DNA of 17,165 bases from Psychrobacter sp. (GCF_030454045.1 NZ_JAKDJE010000066.1:1-17165); one strand, 5' to 3'; shown: positions 1 through 7,142, counted from the stretch's first letter. Notes: generated by a model from the letters alone, not told the origin. Numbers and translations: made by a program.

Positions 1-34
1 GTGGCTTGTTACGTTCAAACTTGGCCTTTGCCAT
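1..34 (-). CDS. tuf: Elongation factor Tu, N-terminal fragment (cut by window edge)
   Basis: Only the first 11 codons are inside the window; they read MAKAKFERNKP, the usual EF-Tu N-terminus in gammaproteobacteria. The start ATG is at 34-32 and is preceded by an AGAGGAAA ribosome binding site. EF-Tu is the GTPase that brings aminoacyl-tRNA to the ribosome. Its place directly downstream of fusA on the same strand completes the usual str operon order rpsL-rpsG-fusA-tuf. The family call is safe because of sequence and position together; nothing can be said about the rest of the gene. Confidence 0.93.
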   Translation of the reverse strand, partial: MAKAKFERNKP

Positions 35-149
35 GGGTATTTCCTCTTTTTTTGGGGTTCAAGATTTCAGTCATATAAATATGATAATTAGAGCAACCTT
101 GACCGCATTAAGATAATTGTTAAAAATTTACACACACTAATGTGCAGAT

Positions 150-177
150 ATTATAAGAAAATCGCGACCAATAACAA
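150..177 (-). promoter_or_regulatory. Possible internal promoter for tuf
   Basis: On the minus strand a perfect TATAAT (155-150) lies 16 bp from TTGTTA (177-172, 4 of 6 matches to TTGACA). Transcription would start near 143, leaving a leader of about 110 nt before the tuf ATG at 34. Separate tuf promoters inside str operons are known in other bacteria. The -35 element overlaps the inverted repeat at 166-199. Inferred from motifs only. Confidence 0.4.
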
Positions 178-199
178 GTCTTTTAACAAGTTATTGGCC
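166..199. repeat. Inverted repeat between fusA and tuf
   Basis: Arms 166-175 and 190-199 pair over 10 bp with one G-U, around a 14-nt loop. On the minus strand the stem is followed by the weakly U-rich GCGATTTTCTT. It may be a partial terminator behind fusA, or an operator, because its arm overlaps the -35 of the possible tuf promoter. Confidence 0.45.
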
Positions 200-209
200 G
201 ATTCTTCAA

Positions 210-240
210 TGACAATACACAGATATGCTCTATATTGTCA
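210..240. repeat. Inverted repeat just behind the fusA stop codon
   Basis: TGACAATA (210-217) and TATTGTCA (233-240) are perfect 8-bp arms around a 15-nt loop, 17 bp past the fusA stop. There is no U-run behind it on either strand, so it is not a standard terminator. It may protect the 3' end of the fusA message or be chance in AT-rich DNA. Confidence 0.35.
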
Positions 241-257
241 CTTTCAGTAAGTTTTAT

Positions 258-2384
258 TTACTCGTCATCATCTTTAGAGTTGTACTTAGAGATGATCTCA
301 GCAGCAACTGATTTTGGAATTTCAGCGTACTTTTGGAATTCCATTGAATAAGTTGCACGGCCTTGTGACATAGAACGCATTTGAGTGGCATAACCAAACA
401 TTTCTGCTAATGGCACTTCAGCACGGATCTGCTTGGTACCACCAGGCAAGTCTTCCATACCCTGTACCATACCACGGCGACGGTTAAGATCGCCCATGAT
501 GTCACCCATGTAATCTTCAGGCGTTTCAACTTCTACTTTCATCACTGGCTCAAGTAGTGCTGGATCAGCTGCCATGAAACCTTTTCTAAAGGCCATAGAA
601 CCGGCCATTTTGAACGACAATTCATCAGAATCGACGTCATGGTAAGAACCATCATACAAGGTTGCTTTTACGCCAACCACTGGGTAACCAGCAAGTACGC
701 CATTTTTCATGCGCTCTTGGATACCTTTGTCAACCGCACCGTGGAATTCTTTTGGTACCACACCGCCAACAACTTCTTCAGCGAATTCGTATTCAGTCTC
801 GCCTGCTGGATCAAGTGGCTCAAGACGTAGCCATACGTGACCGAACTTACCACGACCACCCGTCTGACGTACAAATTTACCTTCTTGCTCAACGGTTGCA
901 CGAATCGTCTCACGGTAAGCAACCTGCGGCGCACCGATGTTGGCTTCAACGTTGAACTCACGCTTCATACGGTCAACTAGAATTTCTAAGTGTAGCTCAC
1001 CCATACCACTGATGATCGTCTGACCAGACTCTTCATCGGTACGAACGCGGAACGATGGATCTTCTTTTGCCAAACGGCCAAGCGCGATTGACATTTTTTC
1101 TTGGTCAGCTTTAGTCTTAGGCTCAACCGCTAGAGAGATAACTGGATCTGGGAATTCCATACGCTCAAGAGTGATCACGTTGTCTTCGTCACATAGCGTA
1201 TCACCAGTCGTTACATCTTTCATGCCGACTAGAGCTGCGATATCACCTGTACGAATCTCTGCAAGCTCTTCTTGAGAGTTTGCCATCATCTGTACAATAC
1301 GGCCAACACGCTCACGCTTCATCTTCACTGGGTTATAAACGCTAGCGCCTTGCTTAACCACACCTGAGTAGACACGAACGAAGGTTAGGTTACCAACGAA
1401 CTTGTCGTTCATGATTTTGAATGCTAGTGCTGAGAACGGTGCATCATCAGAAGCTTCACGAGTCGCTTCAGTTTCATCTTTATCGTCCAAGATACCACTG
1501 ATTGCTGGTACGTCGATTGGTGCAGGTAGATACTGAATAACTGCATCCAACATTTTTTGTACGCCTTTGTTTTTAAAGGCAGTACCACAAAGAAGTGGGA
1601 TGATTTCATTATCAATAGTCAACTGACGAATAGCACTGTGGATCTGCTCTTCAGTCAATTCACCGTTTTCTAGATATTCGTTCATCAACTCTTCATTGGC
1701 TTCAGCAGCACTTTCTACAAGGTGCTCGCGATACTCGTCCGCTTTGTCTTGTAGTTCAGTTGGGATATCACGCTCATCATACTGCATACCTTGAGACGCT
1801 TCGTCCCAATAGATAGCTTTCATGGTGACTAGATCGATAACACCTTCAAAGTCATCTTCTTTCCCGATTGGGATAACCAATGGTACTGGCTTGCCGCCAA
1901 GACGGGTTTTGATCTGTTCGATAACACGATAGAAATCAGCACCAACACGGTCCATTTTGTTAACAAACGCAAGACGTGGTACTTTGTATTTGTTTGCCTG
2001 ACGCCATACGGTCTCAGACTGTGGCTGAACGCCGCCTACTGCACAGTAAACCATGCAAGCGCCATCAAGTACACGCATAGAACGTTCAACTTCAATCGTG
2101 AAGTCAACGTGACCTGGGGTATCGATGATGTTGATGCGATGTTCGTCAAACTGCTTAGCCATACCTGACCAAAAACAAGTTGTTGCTGCTGAGGTAATAG
2201 TAATACCACGCTCTTGTTCTTGCTCCATCCAGTCCATAGTGGCTGCGCCATCATGTACTTCGCCAATTTTGTGGCTAACACCGGTATAGAATAAAACACG
2301 CTCAGTAGTGGTCGTCTTACCAGCATCGATGTGCGCTGAGATACCAATATTGCGATAGCGTTTTAGGGGAGTTTTACGAGCCAT
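258..2384 (-). CDS. fusA: Elongation factor G
   Basis: Translocase GTPase of 708 residues that moves tRNAs and mRNA through the ribosome and, with RRF, helps recycle ribosomes. The N-terminal G domain is intact: P-loop AHIDAGKTT at 17-25, RGITI at about 59-63, DTPGH at 88-92 and NKMD at 142-145. The following EF-Tu-like domain 2 and the EF-G-specific C-terminal domains are continuous, and length matches typical EF-G (about 700). The ATG is preceded by AGGA 7 nt upstream. It is the third gene of the str operon, after rpsG and before tuf, but the gap to rpsG is unusually wide (342 bp). Domain-V and switch regions look ordinary; no fusidic acid resistance change can be asserted from the sequence alone. 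Confidence 0.98.
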   Translation of the reverse strand: MARKTPLKRYRNIGISAHIDAGKTTTTERVLFYTGVSHKIGEVHDGAATMDWMEQEQERGITITSAATTCFWSGMAKQFDEHRINIIDTPGHVDFTIEVERSMRVLDGACMVYCAVGGVQPQSETVWRQANKYKVPRLAFVNKMDRVGADFYRVIEQIKTRLGGKPVPLVIPIGKEDDFEGVIDLVTMKAIYWDEASQGMQYDERDIPTELQDKADEYREHLVESAAEANEELMNEYLENGELTEEQIHSAIRQLTIDNEIIPLLCGTAFKNKGVQKMLDAVIQYLPAPIDVPAISGILDDKDETEATREASDDAPFSALAFKIMNDKFVGNLTFVRVYSGVVKQGASVYNPVKMKRERVGRIVQMMANSQEELAEIRTGDIAALVGMKDVTTGDTLCDEDNVITLERMEFPDPVISLAVEPKTKADQEKMSIALGRLAKEDPSFRVRTDEESGQTIISGMGELHLEILVDRMKREFNVEANIGAPQVAYRETIRATVEQEGKFVRQTGGRGKFGHVWLRLEPLDPAGETEYEFAEEVVGGVVPKEFHGAVDKGIQERMKNGVLAGYPVVGVKATLYDGSYHDVDSDELSFKMAGSMAFRKGFMAADPALLEPVMKVEVETPEDYMGDIMGDLNRRRGMVQGMEDLPGGTKQIRAEVPLAEMFGYATQMRSMSQGRATYSMEFQKYAEIPKSVAAEIISKYNSKDDDE

Positions 2385-2470
2385 AGTGTTTTCCTAGGAA
2401 AAGTCGTGTATATAATAATGTATTGTGTCTCTACCTCATACTCTATGACAAAGCGTTCAGCTTCGTAATA

Positions 2471-2611
2471 TTACTTACTGATTATTGAGCCTAATACGGA
2501 CAAAAACAGAGCAAATACTAAGAATAGTGTGGCATCAAATTCGGGATGTTCTCTAGCAAAAACTGTATTTCTCAGAGAAACATCTTGATAGATGTCCGCC
2601 ACCTCAGTCAT
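2471..2611 (-). CDS. Candidate 46-residue single-pass membrane microprotein in the rpsG-fusA spacer
   Basis: An ATG-started frame of 46 codons fills much of the rpsG-fusA gap on the operon strand. Residues 1-26 are polar and acidic (starting MTEVADIYQD). Residues 27-44 are strongly hydrophobic (ATLFLVFALFLSVLGSII), and the protein ends in SK, so it looks like a C-terminally anchored single-pass membrane peptide. No Shine-Dalgarno is visible. A possible promoter, TTGCCG-17 bp-TATATA (-10 at 2631-2626), would start transcription only about 8 nt before the ATG. I recognise no family. Against it: it is short, has no clear ribosome binding site, and hydrophobic frames arise by chance in AT-rich spacers. 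Upstream in frame there is a TAG and no better start. Confidence 0.3.
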   Translation of the reverse strand: MTEVADIYQDVSLRNTVFAREHPEFDATLFLVFALFLSVLGSIISK

Positions 2612-2678
2612 TAATAAATAACATTTATATATGACGGAACGATGATGGCGGCAATCAGTAGAATAAACAACAATGTAG

Positions 2679-2703
2679 GACTAATGAGCATGAGCCATTA
2701 GTC
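2679..2703. repeat. Perfect 8-bp inverted repeat just behind rpsG
   Basis: GACTAATG (2679-2686) and CATTAGTC (2696-2703) flank a 9-nt loop, 23 bp past the rpsG stop codon. The minus-strand sequence after it has no U-run, so it is better read as an mRNA hairpin in the rpsG-fusA intercistronic region (processing, 3'-end protection or partial attenuation) than as a full terminator. Confidence 0.5.
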
Positions 2704-2726
2704 TCAAGCTACTATTAAAAAGCAGC

Positions 2727-3200
2727 TTAGAAACGGTAATGCGAGAATGCTTTGTTAGCATCTGCCATGCGGTGAACTTCGTCACGCTTTTTCATAGCAG
2801 CGCCTTTGCCATCAGCAGCATCATTCAATTCGCCAGCTAAACGCAAAGCCATTGATTTTTCAGAACGCTTAGCAGCAGCTTCAGCTAACCAACGCATAGC
2901 CAAGGCAGTACGACGGGAGGGGCGTACTTCCATTGGTACTTGATAGGTTGCACCGCCGACGCGGCGAGCTTTTACTTCTACCATTGGGCGTACATTTTCA
3001 AGCACTTCTTCGAAGAAAGATACTGGATCTTCAACTTTACGCTTCTCACTTACTGTCTCAAGTGCACCATAAACGATACGCTCAGCAGTAGATTTTTTAC
3101 CATCACTCATTACATGGTTGATGAATTTTGCAACAGTTTGGCTACCAAACTTAGGATCCGGTAGGATCTCACGGGCAGCAACGACGCGACGTCTTGGCAT
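2727..3200 (-). CDS. rpsG: 30S ribosomal protein S7
   Basis: A 157-residue S7, the primary binder of the 3' major domain of 16S rRNA that nucleates assembly of the 30S head and lies near the E site. The basic start MPRRRVVAAREILPDPKFGS and the internal KARRVGGATYQVPMEV and RRTALAMRWL motifs are characteristic, and length equals the usual bacterial form. The ATG follows an AAGGAA ribosome binding site. It is the second gene of the str operon. In E. coli S7 represses its own translation by binding the rpsL-rpsG intercistronic RNA; here that spacer is 209 bp with a strong AT-rich inverted repeat, so any such control would need a different RNA shape (inference). Confidence 0.98.
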   Translation of the reverse strand: MPRRRVVAAREILPDPKFGSQTVAKFINHVMSDGKKSTAERIVYGALETVSEKRKVEDPVSFFEEVLENVRPMVEVKARRVGGATYQVPMEVRPSRRTALAMRWLAEAAAKRSEKSMALRLAGELNDAADGKGAAMKKRDEVHRMADANKAFSHYRF

Positions 3201-3315
3201 AATAAATTTCCTTGTCTTCAGGAGTGTCTAACATTCACAACATCAGCTAATTATCATAAAGATATAATAGTGAGTTATCAGTTAGCCTTACTGCATGGTG
3301 GTATGTGTTGAGAAT

Positions 3316-3339
3316 ATATTACTTATATAAAAGTAATAT
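3316..3339. repeat. Perfect 9-bp inverted repeat in the rpsL-rpsG spacer
   Basis: ATATTACTT (3316-3324) and AAGTAATAT (3331-3339) flank a 6-nt loop. It lies about 70 bp past the rpsL stop and 116 bp before the rpsG start. All-AT apart from one pair per arm, so the RNA hairpin would be weak. It sits where E. coli has its S7 autoregulatory site, but the structure is not the same by eye. Confidence 0.45.
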
Positions 3340-3409
3340 GACTGTCGACACCAAACCCATGCACAGTTATTGGGTAGTACAAAAAGCTTATTTAACAACA
3401 TATTAGTTA

Positions 3410-3784
3410 TTAAACCTTAGGCTTCTTAGCACCGTACTTAGAACGACCTTGCTTACGGTCTTTAACGCCTGCGCAATCTAATGCACCGCGAACAGTGTGA
3501 TAACGTACACCTGGTAGATCTTTTACACGACCACCACGGATAAGAACAACACTGTGCTCTTGTAGGTTATGACCTTCACCGCCGATATAGCTTGATACTT
3601 CATAGCCTGAAGTCAAACGTACACGACATACTTTACGCATGGCAGAGTTAGGTTTTTTTGGCGTGGTAGTATATACACGAGTACATACACCGCGACGCTG
3701 TGGGCACGCTTCCAACGCAGGAACTTTTGACTTTTCCTTGATGGTTTTGCGACCTTTACGAATCAATTGGTTAGTTGTTGCCAT
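3410..3784 (-). CDS. rpsL: 30S ribosomal protein S12
   Basis: S12 is a decoding-centre protein of the small subunit. The start at 3784 (MATTNQLIRKG, 124 residues) is chosen over a longer frame beginning at 3829 because it has a GAAGGA ribosome binding site 8 nt upstream and matches the family length and N-terminus; the 15 extra residues have no counterpart in S12. The conserved TPKKPNSA loop contains Lys43, and GGRVKDLPGVRYHTV contains Lys88 and Asp89, the residue methylthiolated by RimO in E. coli. Both lysines are those of streptomycin-sensitive bacteria. First gene of the str operon, behind a strong promoter and a structured leader. Confidence 0.98.
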   Translation of the reverse strand: MATTNQLIRKGRKTIKEKSKVPALEACPQRRGVCTRVYTTTPKKPNSAMRKVCRVRLTSGYEVSSYIGGEGHNLQEHSVVLIRGGRVKDLPGVRYHTVRGALDCAGVKDRKQGRSKYGAKKPKV

Positions 3785-3816
3785 AAGGCATCCTTCTCCC
3801 GTTTGGTATAAAACAA

Positions 3817-3877
3817 AAAAATGGGCCAATGCACCACTTATCTGATAATAATCTCAGATTTCGATGCACCCATTTTT
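3817..3877 (-). promoter_or_regulatory. Attenuator-like stem-loop in the rpsL (str operon) leader
   Basis: On the minus strand AAAAATGGG (3877-3869) can pair with CCCATTTTT (3825-3817), continued by TGCA/TGCA (3868-3865 with 3833-3830) after a 4-nt bulge, and capped by ATCTGA/TCAGAT (3859-3854 with 3845-3840) around an 8-nt loop. The descending arm runs straight into a U-run (TTTTTTTGTTTT). The whole lies between the promoter and the rpsL ribosome binding site. This has the shape of an intrinsic terminator, so it may attenuate the operon. An rpsL leader RNA motif has been described in Pseudomonas; I cannot tell whether this is the same one. Confidence 0.5.
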
Positions 3878-3887
3878 AGGACAGTGT

Positions 3888-3916
3888 ATTATAAAGAGTT
3901 GTTGCTGCTATTTCAA
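3888..3916 (-). promoter_or_regulatory. Main str operon promoter
   Basis: Minus-strand TTGAAA (3916-3911, 5 of 6) and a perfect TATAAT (3893-3888) are separated by exactly 17 bp. Transcription should start near 3881, giving a leader of about 97 nt before rpsL. This is the best sigma-70 promoter in the window, as expected for a ribosomal protein operon. Confidence 0.82.
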
Positions 3917-4315
3917 CCACTTATGTATGGTTACACTTTACAATATTTGATAGATATGCATTCGACATATTGCCATGTCGCTTTATCGATTATTGGCTAA
4001 AAAATAGCGCTGAAAATAAAGCAGTTAGGCGACATTCAAGCATGATTTAGGTGAGGTTTTGTGATTAGCTCACTATGGTGGATATATAGTGGTACCTATC
4101 TTGCTTTTCAAGTCTTAGCTCTTAATTAGACCTACCTTTTGATAGCACAAGGATAAATAATATTATCTGTATCAGCAAGCTATTCATTATAGAGAGTCTG
4201 TTATATAAAGGCGTCATACTAATAAATAGTAAAGTGCCCTCAATTTAGACAGGGTATTTTATTTCGTTTTTTTATCAGATGTTTGCTTATCTGACCCATT
4301 TTTAGTGTTACCCCC
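3917..4315. other. Spacer between the str promoter and the EcsC-family gene
   Basis: No convincing gene in about 400 bp. It holds several weak inverted repeats: CACTAT/ATAGTG (4071-4076, 4086-4091), TGCCCT/AGGGTA with one G-U (4235-4240, 4251-4256), and TCAGAT/ATCTGA (4275-4280, 4289-4294). The 4235-4256 stem is followed on the plus strand by TTTTATTT, and on the minus strand by nothing U-rich, so it is at best a poor terminator for the EcsC-family gene. A 31-codon hydrophobic frame at 4217-4122 (minus) lacks a ribosome binding site. Confidence 0.5.
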
Positions 4316-5341
4316 TTATTTATTATTACTGCTTTCTTGGTTTTCTGTGCTGGCATTGTCATCAGAAGATTTTTTCACTTTGGCTTCGCTACTGCTATCA
4401 TCAGTAATGGCGCGATTGGCAAGCTTTGCATCCGGCGCAAACGTGGCTTTAGCAACGCCAATAACCTCATCAATCAGCTGGCTGTTGTAATGTACACCGA
4501 TGGCCACCGCAGTGACAGGAATGAAACGACGAATCCATGATAGGTTGATTTGATCCAAATCAATCCCTACTTGGCTAGCAATACTGTCTATTTGCTCAGC
4601 ATAATAGTTCACGTTTTGATTCTTTAAGCCTAAATTTTTGAGCTCGCTATGCAGTCCACGGCTTTGAGCATTGTCTAGTAACCCTTTACCGATACCCAAA
4701 CCAGCTAGTAATGCTTGTTTTTCCTGCATTTTACTCAGATCAGCACTTGAGAGCAGCTCATAGGCCATTTTTACGCCTTGTTTGCCCGTGAGCGGCTTAT
4801 TGTATATGGCTGCGATTTGGTAAACAGTACGTAGAGATACCAATAATAGCCATAAGGTATCAGCCAGTAATCCAGGCAAACCCGCTAGACCCGTAAGGCC
4901 ACCCATCGCTGCAAGTGCACGGTTTTGGTTAGCGATATCAGTCGCTAGTGCATAGCGCTCTTCGTCATCTAAAGTGGCAATATTGGCAAAACGGTGCTCA
5001 TTAGGTAAATCCAATTGGCTCCAGTTCGATGCAAGCTTCGCAACTTGGGCAAACGCACTATCAACGGTGGATTGAAAAAAGCTATTTGGCACCACTTTTT
5101 TGGCATATTTGCCATAAGTAGCAAAACGTGGGCCTAGCAATTGCTGAGTGGCTTTTAAGGTTTGTTCACGAAATAGATCTTGTTGATAATCCTCATCGCC
5201 TAAATCTACCGCTTTATATTGGCGCGGTTTGCTTGTTTTGGCATTCATGCTATCAATCATGGAGCCCACGCGCTCTAGGTTGTTGCGTGTGAAAGAGCCA
5301 ATAGTATTGATACTTTTTGATAGAGTGCTAGGCTTTGCCAT
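4316..5341 (-). CDS. EcsC family protein
   Basis: A 341-residue protein of the EcsC family, named after the third gene of the Bacillus ecs ABC transporter locus; the molecular function of the family is not established. Seen here: a polar N-terminal region (1-140), a glycine-rich hydrophobic core GGLTGLAGLPGLLADTLWLL (147-166) running into LRTVYQIAAIY, which is the family hallmark, a second hydrophobic stretch at about 273-300, and a low-complexity tail (313-341) rich in Ser, Asp, Lys and Asn that is probably disordered. No signal peptide. The ATG follows AAGGAC about 7 nt upstream. It stands alone: the str operon lies downstream on the same strand behind its own promoter, and fabB is divergent. 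The domain call is from motif recognition; the role, perhaps membrane-associated, is unknown. Confidence 0.8.
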   Translation of the reverse strand: MAKPSTLSKSINTIGSFTRNNLERVGSMIDSMNAKTSKPRQYKAVDLGDEDYQQDLFREQTLKATQQLLGPRFATYGKYAKKVVPNSFFQSTVDSAFAQVAKLASNWSQLDLPNEHRFANIATLDDEERYALATDIANQNRALAAMGGLTGLAGLPGLLADTLWLLLVSLRTVYQIAAIYNKPLTGKQGVKMAYELLSSADLSKMQEKQALLAGLGIGKGLLDNAQSRGLHSELKNLGLKNQNVNYYAEQIDSIASQVGIDLDQINLSWIRRFIPVTAVAIGVHYNSQLIDEVIGVAKATFAPDAKLANRAITDDSSSEAKVKKSSDDNASTENQESSNNK

Positions 5342-5357
5342 CGTGATGTCCTTAATA

Positions 5358-5383
5358 TGATGAATAATAATGTGATGAATAAT
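5358..5383. repeat. 11-bp direct repeat upstream of the EcsC-family gene
   Basis: TGATGAATAAT occurs at 5358-5368 and again at 5373-5383, directly upstream of the EcsC-family start. The copies are 15 bp apart. Possibly a slippage product or a weak operator; the AT-rich context makes chance plausible. Confidence 0.35.
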
Positions 5384-5495
5384 TTTTTTTAGTAATAGTG
5401 ATATGAATGTGTTTAATCTTCAAGCTGTCAGTGTAATAAGTCAAGGCCGTTCCTGTCAGTGCGAACAATGTTATCGCAATCACAAATTTTGTATC

Positions 5496-5582
5496 TAAAA
5501 GTATAGCTGCATACTTTTATTATTGAATCACCTCCTTCGATTCATTGATACTATTTTGGCTCATTTTACATTGAGCGCCAAA
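5496..5582. ncRNA. Cluster of three stem-loops; possible regulatory RNA or leader element
   Basis: Three inverted repeats stand side by side. TAAAAGTAT/ATACTTTTA (5496-5504, 5511-5519) has 9 bp and a 6-nt loop. TGAATC/GATTCA (5524-5529, 5539-5544) has 6 bp and a 9-nt loop. TTTGGC/GCCAAA (5555-5560, 5577-5582) can alternatively pair over 9 bp with a 2-nt bulge by adding CTCA/TGAG. The loop of the middle one reads ACCTCCTT on the plus strand, the 16S anti-Shine-Dalgarno core, and AAGGAGGT on the minus strand, a perfect Shine-Dalgarno. No reading frame with a sensible start follows at the right distance on the minus strand. It could be an antisense-type small RNA (plus) or part of the EcsC-family leader (minus). 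No U-run terminator is seen. Strand and function are unknown. Confidence 0.3.
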
Positions 5583-5785
5583 CGGTTCCTTTGGTAACAC
5601 TGTTTGTAACTTCGCATTTTCCTATTACCTTTTGACCATAAAAGACATTTCGTCATTATTTTACACTCGCCCAAAGATTTTCACTGCTTGATACGTTATC
5701 ATGTGCCGTAAGTTAGAGCATAATTGTACACTGAAATGATATTGTCTTTAATAGTCTGGCGTTAGCTAAATTCATGCTATCGTTA

Positions 5786-5813
5786 TCTACATAGACTGTT
5801 TTTTCATTATAAT
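5786..5813 (+). promoter_or_regulatory. Probable fabB-pabB promoter
   Basis: A perfect TATAAT at 5808-5813 lies 16 bp from TCTACA (5786-5791, 4 of 6 to TTGACA). Start of transcription would be near 5820, 87 nt before fabB. It is the best candidate in the divergent spacer for the plus-strand pair. Confidence 0.55.
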
Positions 5814-5872
5814 GCTCAAATTCATTCATCGTTAAACATTACATATAGATTTATAACGATTATTGCAACCAA

Positions 5873-5882
5873 TTGCTAGCAA
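5873..5882. promoter_or_regulatory. Perfect palindrome in the fabB leader
   Basis: TTGCTAGCAA is a perfect 10-bp palindrome ending 24 bp before the fabB ATG and just upstream of its ribosome binding site. It may be an operator for a lipid-synthesis regulator or a small RNA hairpin; no known FabR or DesT site is recognised, and chance cannot be excluded. Confidence 0.3.
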
Positions 5883-5906
5883 GTCGTTACTCATAAGGAA
5901 TAGCAT

Positions 5907-7142
5907 ATGCGCCGCGTCGTCATCACTGGAGCAGGGATTGTCTCTTGTATCGGACATGATCTAGACACTGTCACTACTGCTCTTAAAGAAGGAAAGTCTG
6001 GTATTACGTTCAATGATTCTTATGCTGAGCACGAGTTTAAATCACACGTGAGCGGTAGTATCAATCAATCAGAACTGGATACTAGTGGTATCGATCGTAA
6101 ACTCAAACGTTTTTTTAGTGATGCCAGTCTGTACGCTTATGTCAGTGCACTAAACGCCATTGAACATTCAGGATTAACGCTTGACACCATCAATAATAAT
6201 CCACGCGTGGGTGTGGTCGCAAGCTCAGGCGGTGCGTCAACAGAAAACATCGTGAACGCTGTGGATGCCATGCGTGAAAAAGGTCTACGCGGTGTCGGTG
6301 CGATGGCGGTTCCCAAAACCATGGGCAGCTCAGTATCAGCAGCCCTAGCCACTGGTCTAAAAATCCAAGGTGTCTCTTACTCGCTTGCCTCTGCTTGCGC
6401 GACCTCGACTCATTGTATCGGTCATGCCGCTGAGCTTATCCAACTGGGTAAAGCTGATGTCATACTTGCCGGTGGTAGTGAAGCGGAACATTGGACACAG
6501 TCATGCATGTTTGATGCGATGGGTGCAGTGAGTACTCAATATAACGACACACCAACACTCGCCTCAAGAGCTTATGACAAAGATCGCGATGGTTTTGTGA
6601 TTGCTGCTGGTGGCGCGATGGTTGTGGTAGAAAGTTTAGAGCATGCTCAAGCACGTGGCGCCAATATCTTGGCTGAAATCGTGGGTTACGGTGCTACCTC
6701 TGATGGTGCCGAGATGGTTGCGCCAAGTGGCGAAGGCGCTGTACGCTGTATGCAACAAGCCTTAGCTGAAGCTGGCTTAAAAAGCGTTGATTATATCAAT
6801 AGCCATGGTACCAGCACACCGCTGGGCGATATCACAGAACTCAAAGCGATTGCCAAAGTTTTTGATAATGATGTCAGTAAAGTACCGGCTATCAGCTCAA
6901 CCAAATCGATGACAGGTCATAGCTTAGGCGCTGTTGGTGCGCAAGAGCTGATTTACTGCCTACTTATGCTACAAGATGGCTTTATTGCCCCAAGTATCAA
7001 CGTTGACAACCTAGATCCTGCAGCTGAAGGTTTCGATATCGTCACAGAGATGCGTGAATCAAACCTTGAAACCTTGATGAGCAATAGCTTCGGCTTTGGT
7101 GGTACTAACGCCACGCTCATCATCAAAAAATTCGACGCTTAA
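5907..7142 (+). CDS. fabB: Beta-ketoacyl-ACP synthase I
   Basis: 411-residue KAS I condensing enzyme of type II fatty acid synthesis; it joins acyl-ACP and malonyl-ACP, and in gammaproteobacteria FabB is the synthase needed for unsaturated fatty acid elongation. The thiolase-fold catalytic triad is complete: nucleophile Cys164 in ASACATS, His300 in NSHGTSTPLGD and His338 in STKSMTGHSLGA with Lys333. The C-terminal SNSFGFGGTN glycine motif is intact. Length and motif order fit FabB better than FabF, notably the start MRRVVITGAGIVSCIG, though FabF cannot be ruled out by eye. ATG follows AAGGAA 7 nt upstream. Its TAA stop directly abuts the pabB ATG, so the two are surely co-transcribed and may be translationally coupled. 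Confidence 0.93.
   Translation: MRRVVITGAGIVSCIGHDLDTVTTALKEGKSGITFNDSYAEHEFKSHVSGSINQSELDTSGIDRKLKRFFSDASLYAYVSALNAIEHSGLTLDTINNNPRVGVVASSGGASTENIVNAVDAMREKGLRGVGAMAVPKTMGSSVSAALATGLKIQGVSYSLASACATSTHCIGHAAELIQLGKADVILAGGSEAEHWTQSCMFDAMGAVSTQYNDTPTLASRAYDKDRDGFVIAAGGAMVVVESLEHAQARGANILAEIVGYGATSDGAEMVAPSGEGAVRCMQQALAEAGLKSVDYINSHGTSTPLGDITELKAIAKVFDNDVSKVPAISSTKSMTGHSLGAVGAQELIYCLLMLQDGFIAPSINVDNLDPAAEGFDIVTEMRESNLETLMSNSFGFGGTNATLIIKKFDA

Noticed and set aside
639..955. Plus-strand open frames inside fusA, and many similar ones opposite murA, hisC, hisD and pabB
   Set aside because: They lie antisense or out of frame within confidently identified genes, have no ribosome binding sites and encode no recognisable protein.
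3785..3829. 15-residue N-terminal extension of S12
   Set aside because: The internal ATG has a good ribosome binding site and the exact family N-terminus; the extension overlaps the leader hairpin and U-run.
4122..4217. 31-codon hydrophobic minus-strand frame (MTPLYNRLSI...) resembling a type I toxin peptide
   Set aside because: No ribosome binding site, very AT-rich spacer and no antitoxin RNA signal; a hydrophobic frame this short is expected by chance.
5528..5538. Plus-strand ATCACCTCCTT equals the 3' end of 16S rRNA
   Set aside because: Only 11 bases match; the flanking sequence is not 16S or spacer-like, so this is not an rRNA fragment. It is kept only as a loop motif.
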